A DNA stretch of 64,000 bases from Christensenellaceae bacterium (GTDB taxonomy: Bacteria; Bacillota; Clostridia; Christensenellales; CAG-138), in NCBI GenBank assembly GCA_031261085.1, contig JAISKB010000004.1, positions 1 through 64,000 on the forward strand, given 5' to 3'. The translations under genes and the position numbers were made by a program. The notes below the pieces were generated by a model. The model was not told the DNA's origin. It saw only the letters and a program-made list of their open reading frames with translations, and did no database searches. Below, piece by piece: positions 34,760 to 43,799 of this stretch; within the stretch, counting starts at the first letter, position 1; every line of letters starts with the position of its first letter.

Positions 34760-35551
34760 ATGCTAGTCAGCGCCCCCTATGCGCCGCTAAGGCGGTTGCC
34801 CCGCGAGGATGCCGAATTGGATGATGAGGCGTGGTATGGCCAATATGCCGAGGTGCTCGAAGCGCTGGGCGCCTGGCGAAGGGTGCGCATGCAATATGGC
34901 TACGAAAGCTATGCGCGCGCGGCCGACCTAATCGGCGCGCGCTATGCGCCGCACGCGCGGTTGGGCGTGGTTAGGGCGGCATGGGCGGATGTGCAGGCTC
35001 TGCCCGGGTACCGCGCGCCCTGCTTGCTGACATTGCCGCGCGGCAGCGTGCTGCGGGTGGGCGAAGCCGCGGGCGACTGGCAAAAGGTGCTTTGCCTGGA
35101 TGGCAGGGAGGGCTTTGTGCGCGGGGGCCATATCGGCCAACCGCCTGAAAAATTTGGCGAATTGACGGAGGCCATACTGCGCCGCCGCTTGTCGCAAAGC
35201 GCGCAAGGGTATTTGGGCACGCCCTACCGGTGGGGCGGGCGCACGCCCTGTGGCATAGATTGCAGCGGCCTATGCCACGCGGCATATTTGCTCAACGGCG
35301 TGACCATTTATCGCAACGCCCGCATAGAGCCCGGCTACCCAGTGCGCGAAATTCCTATGGGGCGGGTGCATGTTGGCGACCTGCTATATTTCCCGGGACA
35401 TATCGCTATGTATCTTGGGCAGGGGCGGTATATCCACGCGACGGGCCACGCGGGGAGCGATGGCGTGGTCATCAACAGCCTGCGCAAGCGGGATGCGCTC
35501 TACCGGGAGGATTTAGCAAAAGCACTGCTTGGAGCCGGGAGCATTTTTTAG
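34760..35551 (+). CDS. NlpC/P60-family cysteine peptidase with SH3-like domains
   Basis: A 263-residue protein. The N-terminal 130 residues form SH3-like segments (WYGQYAEVLEALGAWRRVRM and GSVLRVGEAAGDWQKV). The C-terminal NlpC/P60 domain has nucleophile Cys in CGIDCSGLCHAA and His in FPGHIAMYLG, YIHATG, so it should cleave gamma-D-glutamyl bonds in peptidoglycan stem peptides. No signal peptide is visible, suggesting a cytoplasmic role such as recycling of imported muropeptides (YkfC-like), in keeping with the peptidase-rich region that follows. AAAGGAG ribosome site. Confidence 0.9.
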   Translation: MLVSAPYAPLRRLPREDAELDDEAWYGQYAEVLEALGAWRRVRMQYGYESYARAADLIGARYAPHARLGVVRAAWADVQALPGYRAPCLLTLPRGSVLRVGEAAGDWQKVLCLDGREGFVRGGHIGQPPEKFGELTEAILRRRLSQSAQGYLGTPYRWGGRTPCGIDCSGLCHAAYLLNGVTIYRNARIEPGYPVREIPMGRVHVGDLLYFPGHIAMYLGQGRYIHATGHAGSDGVVINSLRKRDALYREDLAKALLGAGSIF

Positions 35552-35587
35552 TATACTAAAAGCAACGAACGAATGGGAGGGAACAAT

Positions 35588-36571
35588 ATGGACGTCTTTT
35601 CAAATATCCCACGCATCAGCTTGGCGCTGCTGCCTACCCCCCTGTATAGGCTGCCCAATGTGAGCGAGGCGCTCGCGCAGGAAGTTTACATCAAGCGGGA
35701 TGATATGACCGGCGTTGCGCTGGGGGGCAACAAGGTGCGCAAGCTGGAGTTTTTGCTGGCCGATGCGCTGAATAAGGGTTGCGATACCATACTTACGACG
35801 GGCGGCGCGCAGAGCAACCACGCTATGCTCACGGCGGCCTGCTGCAACAGGCTGGGGCTCAACTGCATACTGGTGCTCAAAAAGCGGGGCGTGTATCAAA
35901 AGCTGGGCAACCAATTGCTCAACGACCTGCTGGGCGCGGAGGTGCGCTTTGTGGATACCGATACCTATAAAGACGTATATGCCGAAATGGATCGAATTTG
36001 TGACGACCTGCGCGCAAAGGGGCACAAGCCCTATAGCGTGCCGGTAGGCGGCTCGGTGCCGCTGGGCTCGCTGGGCTATGCGCTGGCCGTGCAGGAAGCG
36101 GTGGAGCAGGCGGCGCGGCAGGGCATCGCGTTTAGCGACATCATCTGCACCGCGGGCTCGGGCGGCACGCTGGCCGGGGTGGTGCTGGGCGCCAGGCTGT
36201 TTGCCCCCAGCACCCGCGTCACCGGCATCGTGATAGACCCGGATGATTACCGCGGCATCGTGACGCGGCTGGTAAACGAGGCGGCGGCGCTGCTGGGCAG
36301 CGAGGTGCGCATCGCCCGCGAGGATGTGCTGCTGCACGATTGCTATGGCGCGGGGTATGCCATCCCCTCCACACCGGGCGTGAACGCCATGCGGTTTATG
36401 GCGCAAAAAGAGGGTGTGATACTCGACCCCGTTTACACGGGCAAAACCTTCGCCGGGCTGATGGAGCTATGCGAGCAAGGGTATTTTGCCGGGCGCGGGA
36501 AGGTGTTGTTCATACACAGCGGCGGCGCCGGCGGCTTGTTCGCCATCGATATCGATCATCCAAAGGATTGA
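35588..36571 (+). CDS. D-cysteine desulfhydrase / ACC deaminase-family PLP enzyme
   Basis: A 327-residue PLP-dependent enzyme of fold type II. The PLP Lys is in LGGNKVRKLEF, the substrate-binding loop is TTGGAQSNHA, and SGGTLAG holds the phosphate. This pattern fits DcyD/ACC deaminase-like proteins that release ammonia, pyruvate and sulfide from D-cysteine; the exact substrate is inferred. I chose ATG 35588 after GGGAGGG. It lies 36 bp after the NlpC gene, probably co-transcribed. Confidence 0.88.
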   Translation: MDVFSNIPRISLALLPTPLYRLPNVSEALAQEVYIKRDDMTGVALGGNKVRKLEFLLADALNKGCDTILTTGGAQSNHAMLTAACCNRLGLNCILVLKKRGVYQKLGNQLLNDLLGAEVRFVDTDTYKDVYAEMDRICDDLRAKGHKPYSVPVGGSVPLGSLGYALAVQEAVEQAARQGIAFSDIICTAGSGGTLAGVVLGARLFAPSTRVTGIVIDPDDYRGIVTRLVNEAAALLGSEVRIAREDVLLHDCYGAGYAIPSTPGVNAMRFMAQKEGVILDPVYTGKTFAGLMELCEQGYFAGRGKVLFIHSGGAGGLFAIDIDHPKD

Positions 36572-36572
36572 T

Positions 36573-36656
36573 CCCCTCCCCACCCCCTACCCCTCCCGCA
36601 GGGCGGCAGGCATACAAAAAGCCCCCTCCCGGGGGAGGGGGCTAGGGGTGGGTTGA
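36573..36656. repeat. Dispersed C/G-run intergenic hairpin
   Basis: Contains CCCCTCCCCACCCC and GCCCCCTCCCGGGGGAGGGG, followed by CTAGGGGTGGG, forming a very stable hairpin between convergent genes. Related sequence occurs at 22446-22482 and 50932-51012. It probably acts as a bidirectional terminator and belongs to a repeated family. Confidence 0.65.
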
Positions 36657-36675
36657 AAACGAGCGGGTATTGGCC

Positions 36676-38046
36676 CTATATCTTCTTCTCACGCTGGAAC
36701 AGCGCGCCCAGCAGCAGTACAACCGCAATCACGATCACATAATATACCGCATCCATCTTATAGGCGTAGAACGCGCAGAACACCATAAACAGGCAGCTTA
36801 TCGCCCCCAGCAGCGGCATTACAAAACGCTTGAAGGGGTTGAGATCCTTTTCCTTTTTCATGATGGAGAGGAATATGGGGATATACGCGCCATACAGCAT
36901 GATGATGGGCAGCTCATCCGGCTCCCAGCTTAGCAGCATGGGCAGGTGGGTTGTGCCCAGCACCCGCGTTTCGAAGAAGCATACCTGCCAGTAGCAGTAG
37001 AATATGCCGCACATCAGCAGGCCGAATATGGCGGAGTTGGTGGGCATGTTGGTTTCAGGATCCACCTGCGCAAATATCTTGGGCGCGGGCCCGCGGCCGC
37101 GCGCGGCCAAGGAGTACAGCCCCCGGCAGCAGCCCAGCATCAGCCCGTTCATGGTGCCCAGGCAGGATATGACGATAAACACGAATACCGCCGTACCGGC
37201 AATGTTGCCGAATAGGCTTTGGAAGGCGAGCCGGGGCAAATCATCCCCCGCGGCGACGATATCGGCTACCGGCAGCGCGCCGGTAAGGCCTAGGAAATAT
37301 ACCATGTATACGATTACCACGATAAACGCGCCCAAGATCAGCGCCTTGGGCAGGTTCTTTTTGGAATCCTTCAGCTCGGCATTGATGGAGGTGGCGATAA
37401 TCCACCCCTCATACGCGAAGGCGAAGGCTACCACGGCGCCCAATATGCCGCCGCCCGCTCCGGTAACGCCCGTGGCGGCGGTGGAGAGCGCGTCGATGGT
37501 CAAGCCGTTCAGCAGCCCGGCTACCGTGCCTACGATGGCCATGAGCGCCAGCGGGATGAGCTTGATGATGGTGGTGGATACCTGCACCTTGCCGGCCAGG
37601 CGGGGCGAAAGCGCATTGACCACATAGCCTGCCACCAAAAACAGCGCGCCCAAAGCTACATGCGCACTGCCGGCCACCGGCAGCCCAAACAGGATGCACG
37701 CATATTGCGCGCTGACCCACGCGAGGGTGGAGGTGATGGCGGGGTAATAGAGTATGGTGAGGAACCAGCCTACATAATAGGCATAGCCCGAGCCCAGGGC
37801 GACCTCGGCATAATCCACAATGCCGTTCACCTTTTCGTACCGGGTGGCCAAAATGGAAAACACATAGGAGCAGATAATCATGATGAGGCCTACGAGGCCT
37901 ACCGTCAGCAGGCTTTGCGCCATGCTGCCCCCCGTGCTGGCCAGCACCTTTGTGGCCTTAAAAAACACGCCGGAGCCGATGACGATGCCCACCACCATGG
38001 AGATTGCCGTTACAAGGCCATATTTCTTTTTAAGCTTCGATTCCAT
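36676..38046 (-). CDS. APC-family amino acid permease
   Basis: A 456-residue membrane protein with about twelve hydrophobic helices. The first helix contains the APC signature VVGIVIGSGVFFKATK. Start ATG 38046 was preferred over 38067 because AAGGAG lies between them at correct spacing. Likely imports or exchanges an amino acid in this amino-acid/peptide metabolism region. Substrate unknown. It converges on the D-cysteine desulfhydrase-like gene across the G/C hairpin. Confidence 0.9.
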   Translation of the reverse strand: MESKLKKKYGLVTAISMVVGIVIGSGVFFKATKVLASTGGSMAQSLLTVGLVGLIMIICSYVFSILATRYEKVNGIVDYAEVALGSGYAYYVGWFLTILYYPAITSTLAWVSAQYACILFGLPVAGSAHVALGALFLVAGYVVNALSPRLAGKVQVSTTIIKLIPLALMAIVGTVAGLLNGLTIDALSTAATGVTGAGGGILGAVVAFAFAYEGWIIATSINAELKDSKKNLPKALILGAFIVVIVYMVYFLGLTGALPVADIVAAGDDLPRLAFQSLFGNIAGTAVFVFIVISCLGTMNGLMLGCCRGLYSLAARGRGPAPKIFAQVDPETNMPTNSAIFGLLMCGIFYCYWQVCFFETRVLGTTHLPMLLSWEPDELPIIMLYGAYIPIFLSIMKKEKDLNPFKRFVMPLLGAISCLFMVFCAFYAYKMDAVYYVIVIAVVLLLGALFQREKKI

Positions 38047-38287
38047 TTGCGATTTCTCCTTGTACATCCTCAGAAAAGCGGGATGTTTTTTTAGATTTGT
38101 ATGCCGTACATTCGAGTGGCGGGAACGCTTGCCGCTTCCCGCCTTATAGTAGTTATTATTGTATCATAGCGTAAGTTAAAATTCAAGGTGCATATCGTAT
38201 TGCCAAGCGGGGACACGGCTGAATTTTAGCCTTATCCCCCATGAGTTGAAAAATAACAAACGCTCAAACACCCTGTGCCTTGCGGCC

Positions 38288-39025
38288 CTATTTTGCTGAT
38301 TTTTGCAGCAGCGCCAGCGCCTCGTCATAGGTTTTGCCCTCAAAATACACGGCGACCAGCCCCTCGCCCGTGTTCCACAGCGCATAACTGCCATCCTCAC
38401 ACAACAGGGCCTGCCCCGCCTCCAGCGGGACATCCTGCGCCTGCGCCGCATACGCGCGGATGGAACCATCGCCCTGTAACGCCAGGAGCGCATCCTTTGC
38501 TTCGCCTATCCAAACCAAGCTCGCCTGCTTGCGCGCGGCTTGCCCGGCCGCCTTCGGTTTCTCATCCGCTTCGGGCGGCACCTCCAGCCATAGGGCTTCG
38601 GCCTCCTCTGCCGGCGCCGGTTCGGGCAGGGAATCGCCGCGCGGCACGATACCGGCCGCCGGTGCTTCTTGCTGGGACGCATCCTCGGCCGCCGCATAAG
38701 CATAGGGCTGCGCGCCGCCGTCTTCAGGTATGGGCGCCATGCGGGCGGATTCCGCCATGGGCATGGGCTGTGCGCCGCCCGCTTGATTCTCTTGCGATTT
38801 TGCGGCCCCAAAGCCGCGGTTATATAGCGCCCCGGCTATGCCCAGCGTAACGGCAACCATCGCCGCCGCGCTCAGCGTGCGTGTAATCCACACGCGCCTT
38901 TGCCGCTGCTTTATTTTTGCTGCGGCGAGAACGTTGGCAAACGCCGCGCGGTAATCCACCTGTTCATCCGCCTCGCGCGCAATCGCGCCGAGCAGTTCGT
39001 CCATTTTATCGTATTGATTCGCCAT
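38288..39025 (-). CDS. Anti-sigma factor-like membrane protein
   Basis: A 245-residue protein whose gene overlaps the sigma-factor gene by 20 nt. Its cytoplasmic N-terminus (YDKMDELLGAIAREADEQVD) is followed by one transmembrane helix near residues 45-67 and an extracytoplasmic part with a low-complexity Ala/Pro/Glu-rich linker. This topology and coupling fit an anti-sigma factor that releases its sigma partner on an envelope signal. No zinc-binding HxxxCxxC motif is present. Start chosen among clustered ATGs with GAAGGAGGTGAG upstream. Confidence 0.75.
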   Translation of the reverse strand: MANQYDKMDELLGAIAREADEQVDYRAAFANVLAAAKIKQRQRRVWITRTLSAAAMVAVTLGIAGALYNRGFGAAKSQENQAGGAQPMPMAESARMAPIPEDGGAQPYAYAAAEDASQQEAPAAGIVPRGDSLPEPAPAEEAEALWLEVPPEADEKPKAAGQAARKQASLVWIGEAKDALLALQGDGSIRAYAAQAQDVPLEAGQALLCEDGSYALWNTGEGLVAVYFEGKTYDEALALLQKSAK

Positions 39026-39539
39026 CATTCTCACCTCCTTCTTTCTTTAAAACCGCGTACAGGCGCTGCTTCGCGCGGGACATACGGCTTTTGATATTGC
39101 CTTCGGTCGTGCCCGTCATTTGGGCGATCTGTTTATAGTCACAGCCCGAAAAATAGTGCAGCAGCACCGCTTCGCGGTATATATCCGGCAATGTATCTAT
39201 CGCCTCGCGCACGCGGCGCTTATCCTCCCCCGCGATGGCCGCCGCTTCGGGCATATCATATACGCTTTCGCTGAGCACCTCCGCATCCTCGCCGGTAAGC
39301 ACCTCGTGCTTACGCTTGCGCAGCGCATCGGTACAGATGTTGACCGTCACCCGGTAAAGCCAGCCCTTAAGCTGCGCGTCGTTCATATTGGCCAGCGTAC
39401 CCAGGTGGTTCATCGTACGCAGGAATACATTCTGCATCGCGTCCATGGCATCGTGCTCGTTTTTTGTAACGCCATACGCCGCCCAATATACCATTCGGGA
39501 GCAATCCGCATAGATGGTTTCGATATCCCTTGCGGGCAT
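39006..39539 (-). CDS. ECF-type RNA polymerase sigma factor
   Basis: A 177-residue sigma-70 family factor. Region 2 contains DAMDAMQNVFLRTMNHL and LKGWLYRVTVNICTDALRKR. Region 4 contains LPDIYREAVLLHYFSGCDYK and the helix-turn-helix QIAQMTGTTEGNIKSRMSRAKQRL. Start ATG 39539 follows GGGAGG. Coupled to the downstream anti-sigma gene. It should direct transcription of a small regulon, including itself; the inducing signal is unknown. Confidence 0.92.
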   Translation of the reverse strand: MPARDIETIYADCSRMVYWAAYGVTKNEHDAMDAMQNVFLRTMNHLGTLANMNDAQLKGWLYRVTVNICTDALRKRKHEVLTGEDAEVLSESVYDMPEAAAIAGEDKRRVREAIDTLPDIYREAVLLHYFSGCDYKQIAQMTGTTEGNIKSRMSRAKQRLYAVLKKEGGENDGESIR

Positions 39540-39751
39540 GTTTTTTCCTCCCATCGCTTATAATACGTTTTTGCGCGCTATAAGGTTGCATTTTTGCCGC
39601 TTTTTTATGATAAACCCGCTCTGTGCGCTTAAAGGGTGGGCAGCGCCCTCCCACAATCCGGCCTTGTCGCATCTTATATTAGGGTATAATAAAAATCTGC
39701 AAAACACAACCGGCATTTGCGTTTTTCACGCTACCATATCTACATTTTTTG

Positions 39752-39784
39752 GTATATAGTAAGAATGTATCCGTATATAGTAAG
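39752..39784 (+). repeat. Two direct repeats spaced two helical turns apart upstream of the dipeptidase
   Basis: GTATATAGTAAG occurs at 39752-39763 and 39773-39784, centre-to-centre 21 bp, ending 3 nt before the dipeptidase ATG. The spacing suits a dimeric regulator on one DNA face. No Shine-Dalgarno is evident here, so translation or transcription start may be unusual. Confidence 0.5.
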
Positions 39785-39787
39785 TAC

Positions 39788-40765
39788 ATGAACGCGAAAA
39801 CCTACCCCGTTGTGGACTTGCATTGCGATACGCTCACCTGCGCCATCGCGCTGTCAAACGGCAAAAGCCGCTTGGCGCAAAGCGCGGGGCAGGTGGACCT
39901 GCCCCGGCTTTTTGCGGGCGGCGCCATGCTGCAGGGCTTCGCCATATTCGCGCCCGCGCAGCCGGTGGAGGGGCTGCTGCCGGTAGGAAATACCCCCCGC
40001 GCCCTATTCGATGCTTCCTATAGCTGGTACCAGCGCGAGCTAAGCGAGCAGGCCGCGCGCATAGCCCCCATCCTGCGCTATGCGGATATCCCCCGCGCAG
40101 GGGCAGGTCAAAAGCTCGGCGCGCTCCTCACGCTGGAGGATGGCGCGCTGTGCACCGACACTGCCGCGCTGCATACGCTCTATGCTAAGGGCGTGCGCAT
40201 GATGGCGCTTTGCTGGAACTTCCCTAACGCCCTGGGCTTCCCAAATTCGCCAAACCCCCAAGCTATGGCGCGCGGCCTTACCCCCTGGGGCAAAGAAGCC
40301 GTGCGGCGCATGCAGGGCTTGGGCATTGTGGTGGATATTTCGCATCTGTCGGACGGCGGGTTTTATGATGTGGCCGCGCTGTGCGATAAGCCCTTTATCG
40401 CCTCGCACAGCAACGCCCGGGCGGTATGCGATCACCCGCGCAACCTTTCGGACGCCATGCTGCGCGCCCTGGCCGGGCGGGGCGGCATAACGGGGCTTAA
40501 CTTCTACTCCGTTTTGGTGAACGGGAGCGGCTATACCGCCGCCGCCGACATCGTGCGGCACGCCCTGCACATACGCAATGTGGCGGGCATAGAAGCGCTC
40601 GCGTTCGGCTCCGATTTTGACGGCAGCGCCTGGGAGCTGGAATTTGCGGATTGCGCGGGGTACCCCGCCCTGCTGCGGGAGATGGAACGGCATTTTACCC
40701 CGCGTGAGCTCGATTTAATATCCCATCAAAACGCCTTGCGCGTATTGCGCGAGTGTATGGAGTAA
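39788..40765 (+). CDS. Membrane (renal) dipeptidase-family M19 peptidase
   Basis: A 325-residue zinc dipeptidase. Metal ligands are visible: HCDT near the start, Glu in LLTLEDGALCTD, His in VDISHLSD and in IASHSNARAVCDHPRN, and Asp in FGSDFDG. It hydrolyses dipeptides, including ones with C-terminal D-residues. I chose ATG 39788, which gives the family N-terminus VVDLHCDTL. It starts a five-gene peptidase run (M19, three M42, M24), each separated by a few bases or overlapping, so the block probably acts in peptide catabolism. Confidence 0.92.
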   Translation: MNAKTYPVVDLHCDTLTCAIALSNGKSRLAQSAGQVDLPRLFAGGAMLQGFAIFAPAQPVEGLLPVGNTPRALFDASYSWYQRELSEQAARIAPILRYADIPRAGAGQKLGALLTLEDGALCTDTAALHTLYAKGVRMMALCWNFPNALGFPNSPNPQAMARGLTPWGKEAVRRMQGLGIVVDISHLSDGGFYDVAALCDKPFIASHSNARAVCDHPRNLSDAMLRALAGRGGITGLNFYSVLVNGSGYTAAADIVRHALHIRNVAGIEALAFGSDFDGSAWELEFADCAGYPALLREMERHFTPRELDLISHQNALRVLRECME

Positions 40766-40769
40766 CGAT

Positions 40770-41810
40770 ATGGAAATTGTATCCCGCATAGCCAAATTGA
40801 CCGCCGCGCCGGGCGTATCCGGCATGGAAGAGGCCGTGGCGCAAGAGATTATGGCGCAGTTTAAAGCCTGCACCCCCGATGTATGGCAGGATGTGCCGGG
40901 CAGCGTATACGCCCGGCTGGGGCGCGGCAGGCCCGTGGTGCTCATCGCCGCGCATATGGATGAAATAGGCATGCTGGTGACCGCCATAGAAGAAAACGGC
41001 ATGCTGCGCGTATGCAAAATAGCGGGGGTAGATCCACGCATACTGCCCGGCGCGCGCGTGCTGGTGCATACGGCGGGCGGCCCGCTCCCCGCCGTGATGG
41101 GCGCCCTGCCGCCGCACCTGCAAACCGGCAAGCCCAAGGCCTATGCCTGGGAGGATATCCTGTGCGATACCGGCCTGCCCGCCCCCGAGGCGCGCCGTTT
41201 GGTTTCGGTGGGGGATGCGATTACGCTGTACCCCGATGCGCCCCTGCGGCTGTTGAACGAGCGCATTGCGGGCAAAACCCTGGATGACCGCGCCCCGCTC
41301 GCGGCTTTGGCGCAGCTGGCCGAAGCGCTGTGCGCAGTGGAGCTGCCCTGCACCGCCGTGCTGTGCGCCACCGTGCAGGAAGAGAGGAGCGGCGCGGGCG
41401 CGCTGGCCGCGGGCTGGGGCGCGGGGGCGGATATGGCCATCGCGCTGGATGTGACGCATGCCCCGCCGCCGGAAGAGAAGTTCCGCACCTTCCCGCTCGA
41501 AGCGCCGGTGCTCACGCGGGGCGGCAGCATACACCCCAGGCTGTTTGCAGTGCTGGCCAAGGCCGCCGCGTCGGCGGGCATACCCTATGCAACCGAGGCC
41601 TGCATGACCGCTTCGGGCACCGACGCGTGGGATATCTATACCCGGCGCGCGGGTATACCCACGGCGCTGATCAGCGTGCCGCTAAGGTATATGCACACGG
41701 GCGTGGAGCTTATTAGCCTGCCCACGCTTTGCCAAACGGTGCGATTGCTTACCGAATTTTTGCTGCACATGCCCGCGAATTGGGAGGATGAACTATGCTT
41801 GCCCGGTTAG
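40770..41810 (+). CDS. M42-family metallo-aminopeptidase, first of three
   Basis: A 346-residue M42 peptidase: AAHMDEIGMLV (metal His/Asp), KTLDDRAPLAAL (bridging Asp), ATVQEERSGAGA (catalytic base and metal Glu), ALDVTHA and a C-terminal MHTGVELI. These dodecameric aminopeptidases trim peptides in the cytoplasm. Begins 4 nt after the M19 stop and overlaps the next gene by 16 nt. Divergent enough from its neighbours to suggest a different substrate preference. Confidence 0.92.
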   Translation: MEIVSRIAKLTAAPGVSGMEEAVAQEIMAQFKACTPDVWQDVPGSVYARLGRGRPVVLIAAHMDEIGMLVTAIEENGMLRVCKIAGVDPRILPGARVLVHTAGGPLPAVMGALPPHLQTGKPKAYAWEDILCDTGLPAPEARRLVSVGDAITLYPDAPLRLLNERIAGKTLDDRAPLAALAQLAEALCAVELPCTAVLCATVQEERSGAGALAAGWGAGADMAIALDVTHAPPPEEKFRTFPLEAPVLTRGGSIHPRLFAVLAKAAASAGIPYATEACMTASGTDAWDIYTRRAGIPTALISVPLRYMHTGVELISLPTLCQTVRLLTEFLLHMPANWEDELCLPG

Positions 41811-42820
41811 AACAGCTAAGCAACCTATGTGGGGTAAGCGGGGATGAAGGCCGCGTACGGGCTTACATAAAGCAGGCGCTCGCGCCGCTTAAGCTCGAAA
41901 CGCACACCGACCCGCTCGGGAACCTCATACTGCACAGGCCCGGGCCCGGCCCCCGCATATTAGCCTGCGCGCATATGGATGAGGTGGGTATGCTGGTGCG
42001 GGGCATATTGGAGGATGGCACGCTGGCCTACGACGCAAAGGGCATCGACCCGCGCTGTGTGGTGGGCAAACGGGTGCGCGTGGGGGAATCCGGTCTGCCC
42101 GGGGTGATAGGCGCCAAGGCCATCCACATGCAAACCGAAGAGGAGTTTGCGAGCGTATGGGAGCACCGCGCGCTGTATGTGGATATTGGCGCCAAGGATA
42201 AAGCCGATGCCGAGGCAAACGCCGCCGTGGGGGATTTTATCTGCTTTGATACCCGCTTTATGCGCTTGGGCGCGCTGCTATCGGGCAAGGCGCTGGATGA
42301 CCGCATAGGCTGCGCCATATTGATGCAGCTGCTGCAAAACACCTATGCCTGCGATTTTTACGCCGCCTTCACCGTGCAAGAGGAGCTGGGGCTGCGGGGC
42401 GCCATCACGGCGGCCTACGCGGTGCGTCCCCAGCTTGCGCTGGTGCTCGAAGCCACCACCGCCAACGACCTGCCCGGCCTGCGCCCGGATGAGAGCGTGA
42501 CCCGCGTGGGCGGCGGCGCGGCCATAACCATGATGGATGGCGTAACCATGGCGCTGCCCCGTATGTTTTTTGCGCTTAAGGCCGCCGCCGAGCAAAACGG
42601 CATACCCTATCAGGTGCGCCAGGGCACGCGGGGCGGCACCGATGGCGGCAGCATCCATACGGCGCTCGCCGGCTGCCCCGTGGGCGGCATATCCGTGCCC
42701 TGCCGCTACATACACAGCCCCTGCGGCGTCGCCAGCGGGGAGGATATACAGGCCGCCTATGCGCTGGCCCACGCATTTTTAAAAGAAGAAAGATTTCACG
42801 AGGTACTGCGCCATGTTTGA
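41795..42820 (+). CDS. M42-family metallo-aminopeptidase, second of three
   Basis: A 341-residue M42 peptidase with CAHMDEVGMLV, KALDDRIGCAIL, TVQEELGLRGA, VLEATTA, GGTDGGSIH and final YIHSPCGVAS. All metal ligands and the catalytic Glu are intact. It overlaps the first and third M42 genes, evidence of tight co-expression. Confidence 0.93.
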   Translation: MLARLEQLSNLCGVSGDEGRVRAYIKQALAPLKLETHTDPLGNLILHRPGPGPRILACAHMDEVGMLVRGILEDGTLAYDAKGIDPRCVVGKRVRVGESGLPGVIGAKAIHMQTEEEFASVWEHRALYVDIGAKDKADAEANAAVGDFICFDTRFMRLGALLSGKALDDRIGCAILMQLLQNTYACDFYAAFTVQEELGLRGAITAAYAVRPQLALVLEATTANDLPGLRPDESVTRVGGGAAITMMDGVTMALPRMFFALKAAAEQNGIPYQVRQGTRGGTDGGSIHTALAGCPVGGISVPCRYIHSPCGVASGEDIQAAYALAHAFLKEERFHEVLRHV

Positions 42821-43799
42821 AAATGTTCTGAAACAACTCGCCTCCGCCTATGGCCCCTCGGGCCGGGAGGAAAACGTGCGGGAAGCCCTGCGCCGCAACG
42901 TGGAGCCGCTTTGCGACAGCGTGCGCACCGACGCGCTGGGCAACCTCATCGCGTTTCGCAAGGGCACCAGCGGCAAAAAGCTGATGCTCACCGCCCATAT
43001 GGATCAAATCGGCCTGCTGGTAACGGATATCGACGACACGGGCTTTTTGCGCATCGCCGCGGTGGGCGGCATACAGCCCGCCATCGCCATAGGCCGCAAG
43101 GTGGCGTTCCAAAACGGCGTGCGCGGCGTGGTTTATTATGAAACCGAAAATAAAAAGCACGGCGAAGCCGCGCTTTATGATATGTTTATCGACATAGGCG
43201 CAAGGAATAAAGCCGAAGCGCTTTCGCAGGTGCAGTTGGGGGATGTGGCGGTATTTCACGCTTCGCTGGTATTGCGCAACGACCGCGTCACGGGCGGCGC
43301 GCTGGATAACCGGCTGGGCTGCGCCCTCCTTACAGAGGCGCTGCGCGAACCCTGCGCGCACGACCTGTATGCCGTGTTCACCGTGCAGTAAGAGCTGGGC
43401 GCGCGGGGCGCGGGCCCGGCGGCCTATGCCATAGCGCCGGATTTATGCATCGCGGTGGATGTGACCCCCGCCGGGGATACCCCCAAGTGCAAGCGGCAGA
43501 GCGTGAAGCTGGGCAAGGGCCCCGCCATAAAGGTGATGGATGCTTCGGTGGTGGTACCGCCCCGCGTGCGGCGCCTGCTGCAAGGCTGCGCCGAGCAGGC
43601 CGGCATCCCCTTCCAAACCGAGGTGCTCACCGCAGGCGGCACCGATACCGGCGCCATATCCCGCACGGCGGCGGGCATTGCGGCGGGGTGCATCTCCATC
43701 CCCGCGCGCTACCTGCATACCCCGGTAGAAACCTGCGATTTGGGCGATGCGCGCGGCTGCGCCGCACTGCTAAAGCGGATGATGGAGGCGGAGCTGTGA
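42813..43799 (+). pseudogene. Third M42 aminopeptidase, interrupted by TAA at the catalytic Glu
   Basis: The frame is otherwise intact over 328 codons: AHMDQIGLLV, GALDNRLGCALL, then FTVQ-stop-ELGARGAG, AVDVTPAG, GGTDTGAIS and YLHTPVETC. The stop (TAA, 43389-43391) stands where the neighbours have GAA/GAG in TVQEE, the first Glu being the catalytic base. One G-to-T change explains it. The reading frame continues cleanly to 43799, where the next gene starts (GTGA overlap). So it is either a very recent pseudogene or a sequencing/assembly error. Confidence 0.85.

Noticed and set aside
42813..43799. Possibility that the in-frame stop encodes a special amino acid
   Set aside because: The codon is TAA; known recoding for selenocysteine or pyrrolysine uses TGA or TAG, and paralogs have Glu here.
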